DNA from: Acidobacteriaceae bacterium
GTDB taxonomy: Bacteria; Acidobacteriota; Terriglobia; Terriglobales; Acidobacteriaceae
Direction: 5' to 3'
Assembly (NCBI GenBank): GCA_003133425.1
Contig: PKXI01000164.1
Location: 1-5,554, forward strand
Length of the DNA stretch: 5,554 nucleotides
Both the position numbers and the translations under genes were made by a program. This document shows positions 4,598-5,554 of the stretch, piece after piece. The notes below the pieces were generated by a model that saw only the letters and a program-made list of their open reading frames with translations, ran no database searches and was not told the DNA's origin. Positions within the stretch are counted from its first letter, which is position 1; every line of letters begins with the position of its first letter.

Positions 4598-5554
4598 TTC
4601 GCTCTCGGAGGGGTCGCCCTGAAACTGGCGCAGGATGATGACGATTCCCAGGGCAGCGAGCACGCTGATTAATGCGAACAGGAAGACGCTGGCATAACCG
4701 TACATGCCGATGACGGCGCCGGCCAGTGGACCGGTGAGGAAGAAAGAGACGTCGGCAAAGGCGGTGTAGACGCCGAGGGCAGTGCCGCGATTGTTTTCCG
4801 GGACACGCTTGACGGCCTCGACGCCAATGGCAGGAAAGACCAGCGAGAAGCCGAATCCACCGAGAGCCGCGCCGGCAATGGCCATCCACGTCGAGTGCGC
4901 CTGCCAGAGCAGAAACAACCCCGACGACTCCACCGTCAGGCAGACCATGGCCACCGGAAAACCGCCGAAGCGGTTGATGGTCTGGATGAAGAGCAGGCGC
5001 GCCACGATGAACGCCACGCCGAAAGACGTGAGGCAGAGCGCGGCGCCGTTCCAGTGGCGGCTGGCATAAAAGAGCGTGATGAATGTGGCCAGCACGCTGT
5101 AGCAGACTCCGCCCAGGGCAAGGCCCATGCCATGCGGAGCCACGCGGCCCAGCACCTGGCTGAAGGGAAGATGCACGCCATGAACAACCGGAACCGGAGG
5201 CTTGCGGAAGGCGAGGACCAAGCTCAGCGCACCCACGAAGATAGTGAGCAGGCCGATCGAGGCCAAGCCCCATTGCGCGTCGAGAATCACGCCCAGTGGT
5301 GCGCCCAGCGCCATGGCGCCGTAGGTACTAATGCCGTTATAGGAAATGACCTTGGCGGTGCTTTCCTGCCCTGCGCTGGTGATGCCCCATAAAGTGGACC
5401 CGGTAGACCCCAGGCTCTCGCCGATACCCAGGATCAGGCGGCTGGCAATGAGGGCGGAGAAGCTGAGCCAGGGGATCAGGTGCATGGCGGCAGCGGCCAC
5501 CAGCATGGCGCCGCTGGCAGTGCAGGCTCCCATGCCCCATAGCACTGAAACCTT
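4595..5554 (-). CDS. MFS transporter, YfcJ/YhhS-like, 5'-partial
   Basis: A major facilitator superfamily permease of the inner membrane, probably a proton-coupled exporter, with unknown substrate. In total 319 residues lie in the window. The frame is open to the right edge (K-V-S before the GTG at 5545), so the start is outside. Ten hydrophobic segments can be counted, fitting TM3-TM12, with TM1-TM2 and the conserved loop 2-3 missing. The central hydrophilic loop (RKPPVPVVHGVHL) separates the two halves. The TM4 region RLILGIGESLGSTGSTLWG, the NGISTYGAMALGAPLG segment and the C-terminal half (GFSLVFPAIGVEAVKRVP, then RGTALGVYTAF) resemble, from memory, the E. coli YfcJ/YhhS group. The short C-tail ends GDPSESE. 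The DUF3738 gene follows on the same strand after 97 bp. Confidence 0.9.
   Translation of the reverse strand, partial: KVSVLWGMGACTASGAMLVAAAAMHLIPWLSFSALIASRLILGIGESLGSTGSTLWGITSAGQESTAKVISYNGISTYGAMALGAPLGVILDAQWGLASIGLLTIFVGALSLVLAFRKPPVPVVHGVHLPFSQVLGRVAPHGMGLALGGVCYSVLATFITLFYASRHWNGAALCLTSFGVAFIVARLLFIQTINRFGGFPVAMVCLTVESSGLFLLWQAHSTWMAIAGAALGGFGFSLVFPAIGVEAVKRVPENNRGTALGVYTAFADVSFFLTGPLAGAVIGMYGYASVFLFALISVLAALGIVIILRQFQGDPSESE

Noticed and set aside
4563..5273. 236-codon minus-strand frame overlapping the MFS gene
   Set aside because: It is a frame shadow. The competing frame has ten clear transmembrane segments and MFS motifs, while this one is Arg/Pro/His-rich without domains.
1..5554. 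A novel multigene defence, phage or biosynthetic system
   Set aside because: Genes face different directions, belong to housekeeping or common families, and show no effector, nuclease, toxin, transposase or array signatures.

Overview
This is ordinary G+C-rich bacterial chromosome, most likely from Acidobacteriota, class Terriglobia (Granulicella/Edaphobacter/Terriglobus-like). Three things suggest this: a DUF3738/TIGR03435 'soil-associated' secreted protein, a family strongly expanded in that lineage; a small cupin that closely resembles, from memory, the Granulicella tundricola hydroxynitrile lyase; and a ribosomal protein S1 with a repetitive Ala/Pro/Glu-rich N-terminal extension. I see no phage, transposon, CRISPR array, tRNA or rRNA.

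Layout. (1) Positions 1-1850 (+) are the 3' part of rpsA. The frame is open through the left edge, and the first 122 bases are a 24-bp tandem repeat encoding PVVEAAAE octapeptides, so the ATG at 165 is not the real start. (2) Positions 1851-2067 are a convergent intergenic region with three separate inverted repeats. The first is a good terminator candidate for rpsA. (3) Positions 2068-3003 (-) are a ribokinase-family sugar kinase whose sugar-contact Asn is replaced by Val. (4) Positions 3004-3129 are a divergent control region. The kinase promoter has a perfect TTGACA, a 17-bp spacer and a weaker -10 box, and the spacer contains a 13-bp palindrome that looks like an operator. (5) Positions 3130-3531 (+) are the cupin. 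A GTG start with a textbook Shine-Dalgarno is better supported than the ATG at 3112. (6) Positions 3532-3666 hold no gene, only small inverted repeats. (7) Positions 3667-4497 (-) are the secreted DUF3738 protein. (8) Positions 4498-4594 hold a degenerate heptanucleotide repeat. (9) Positions 4595-5554 (-) are a YfcJ/YhhS-like MFS transporter cut by the right edge.

The genes do not form one pathway. rpsA is housekeeping. The kinase and cupin are divergent and may share control. The MFS gene and the DUF3738 gene run in the same direction 97 bp apart and may or may not be co-transcribed. I found no convincing new multigene system. The most interesting points are the repeat-bearing S1 extension, the HNL-like cupin with its corrected start, the operator-in-spacer promoter, and the kinase substitution.
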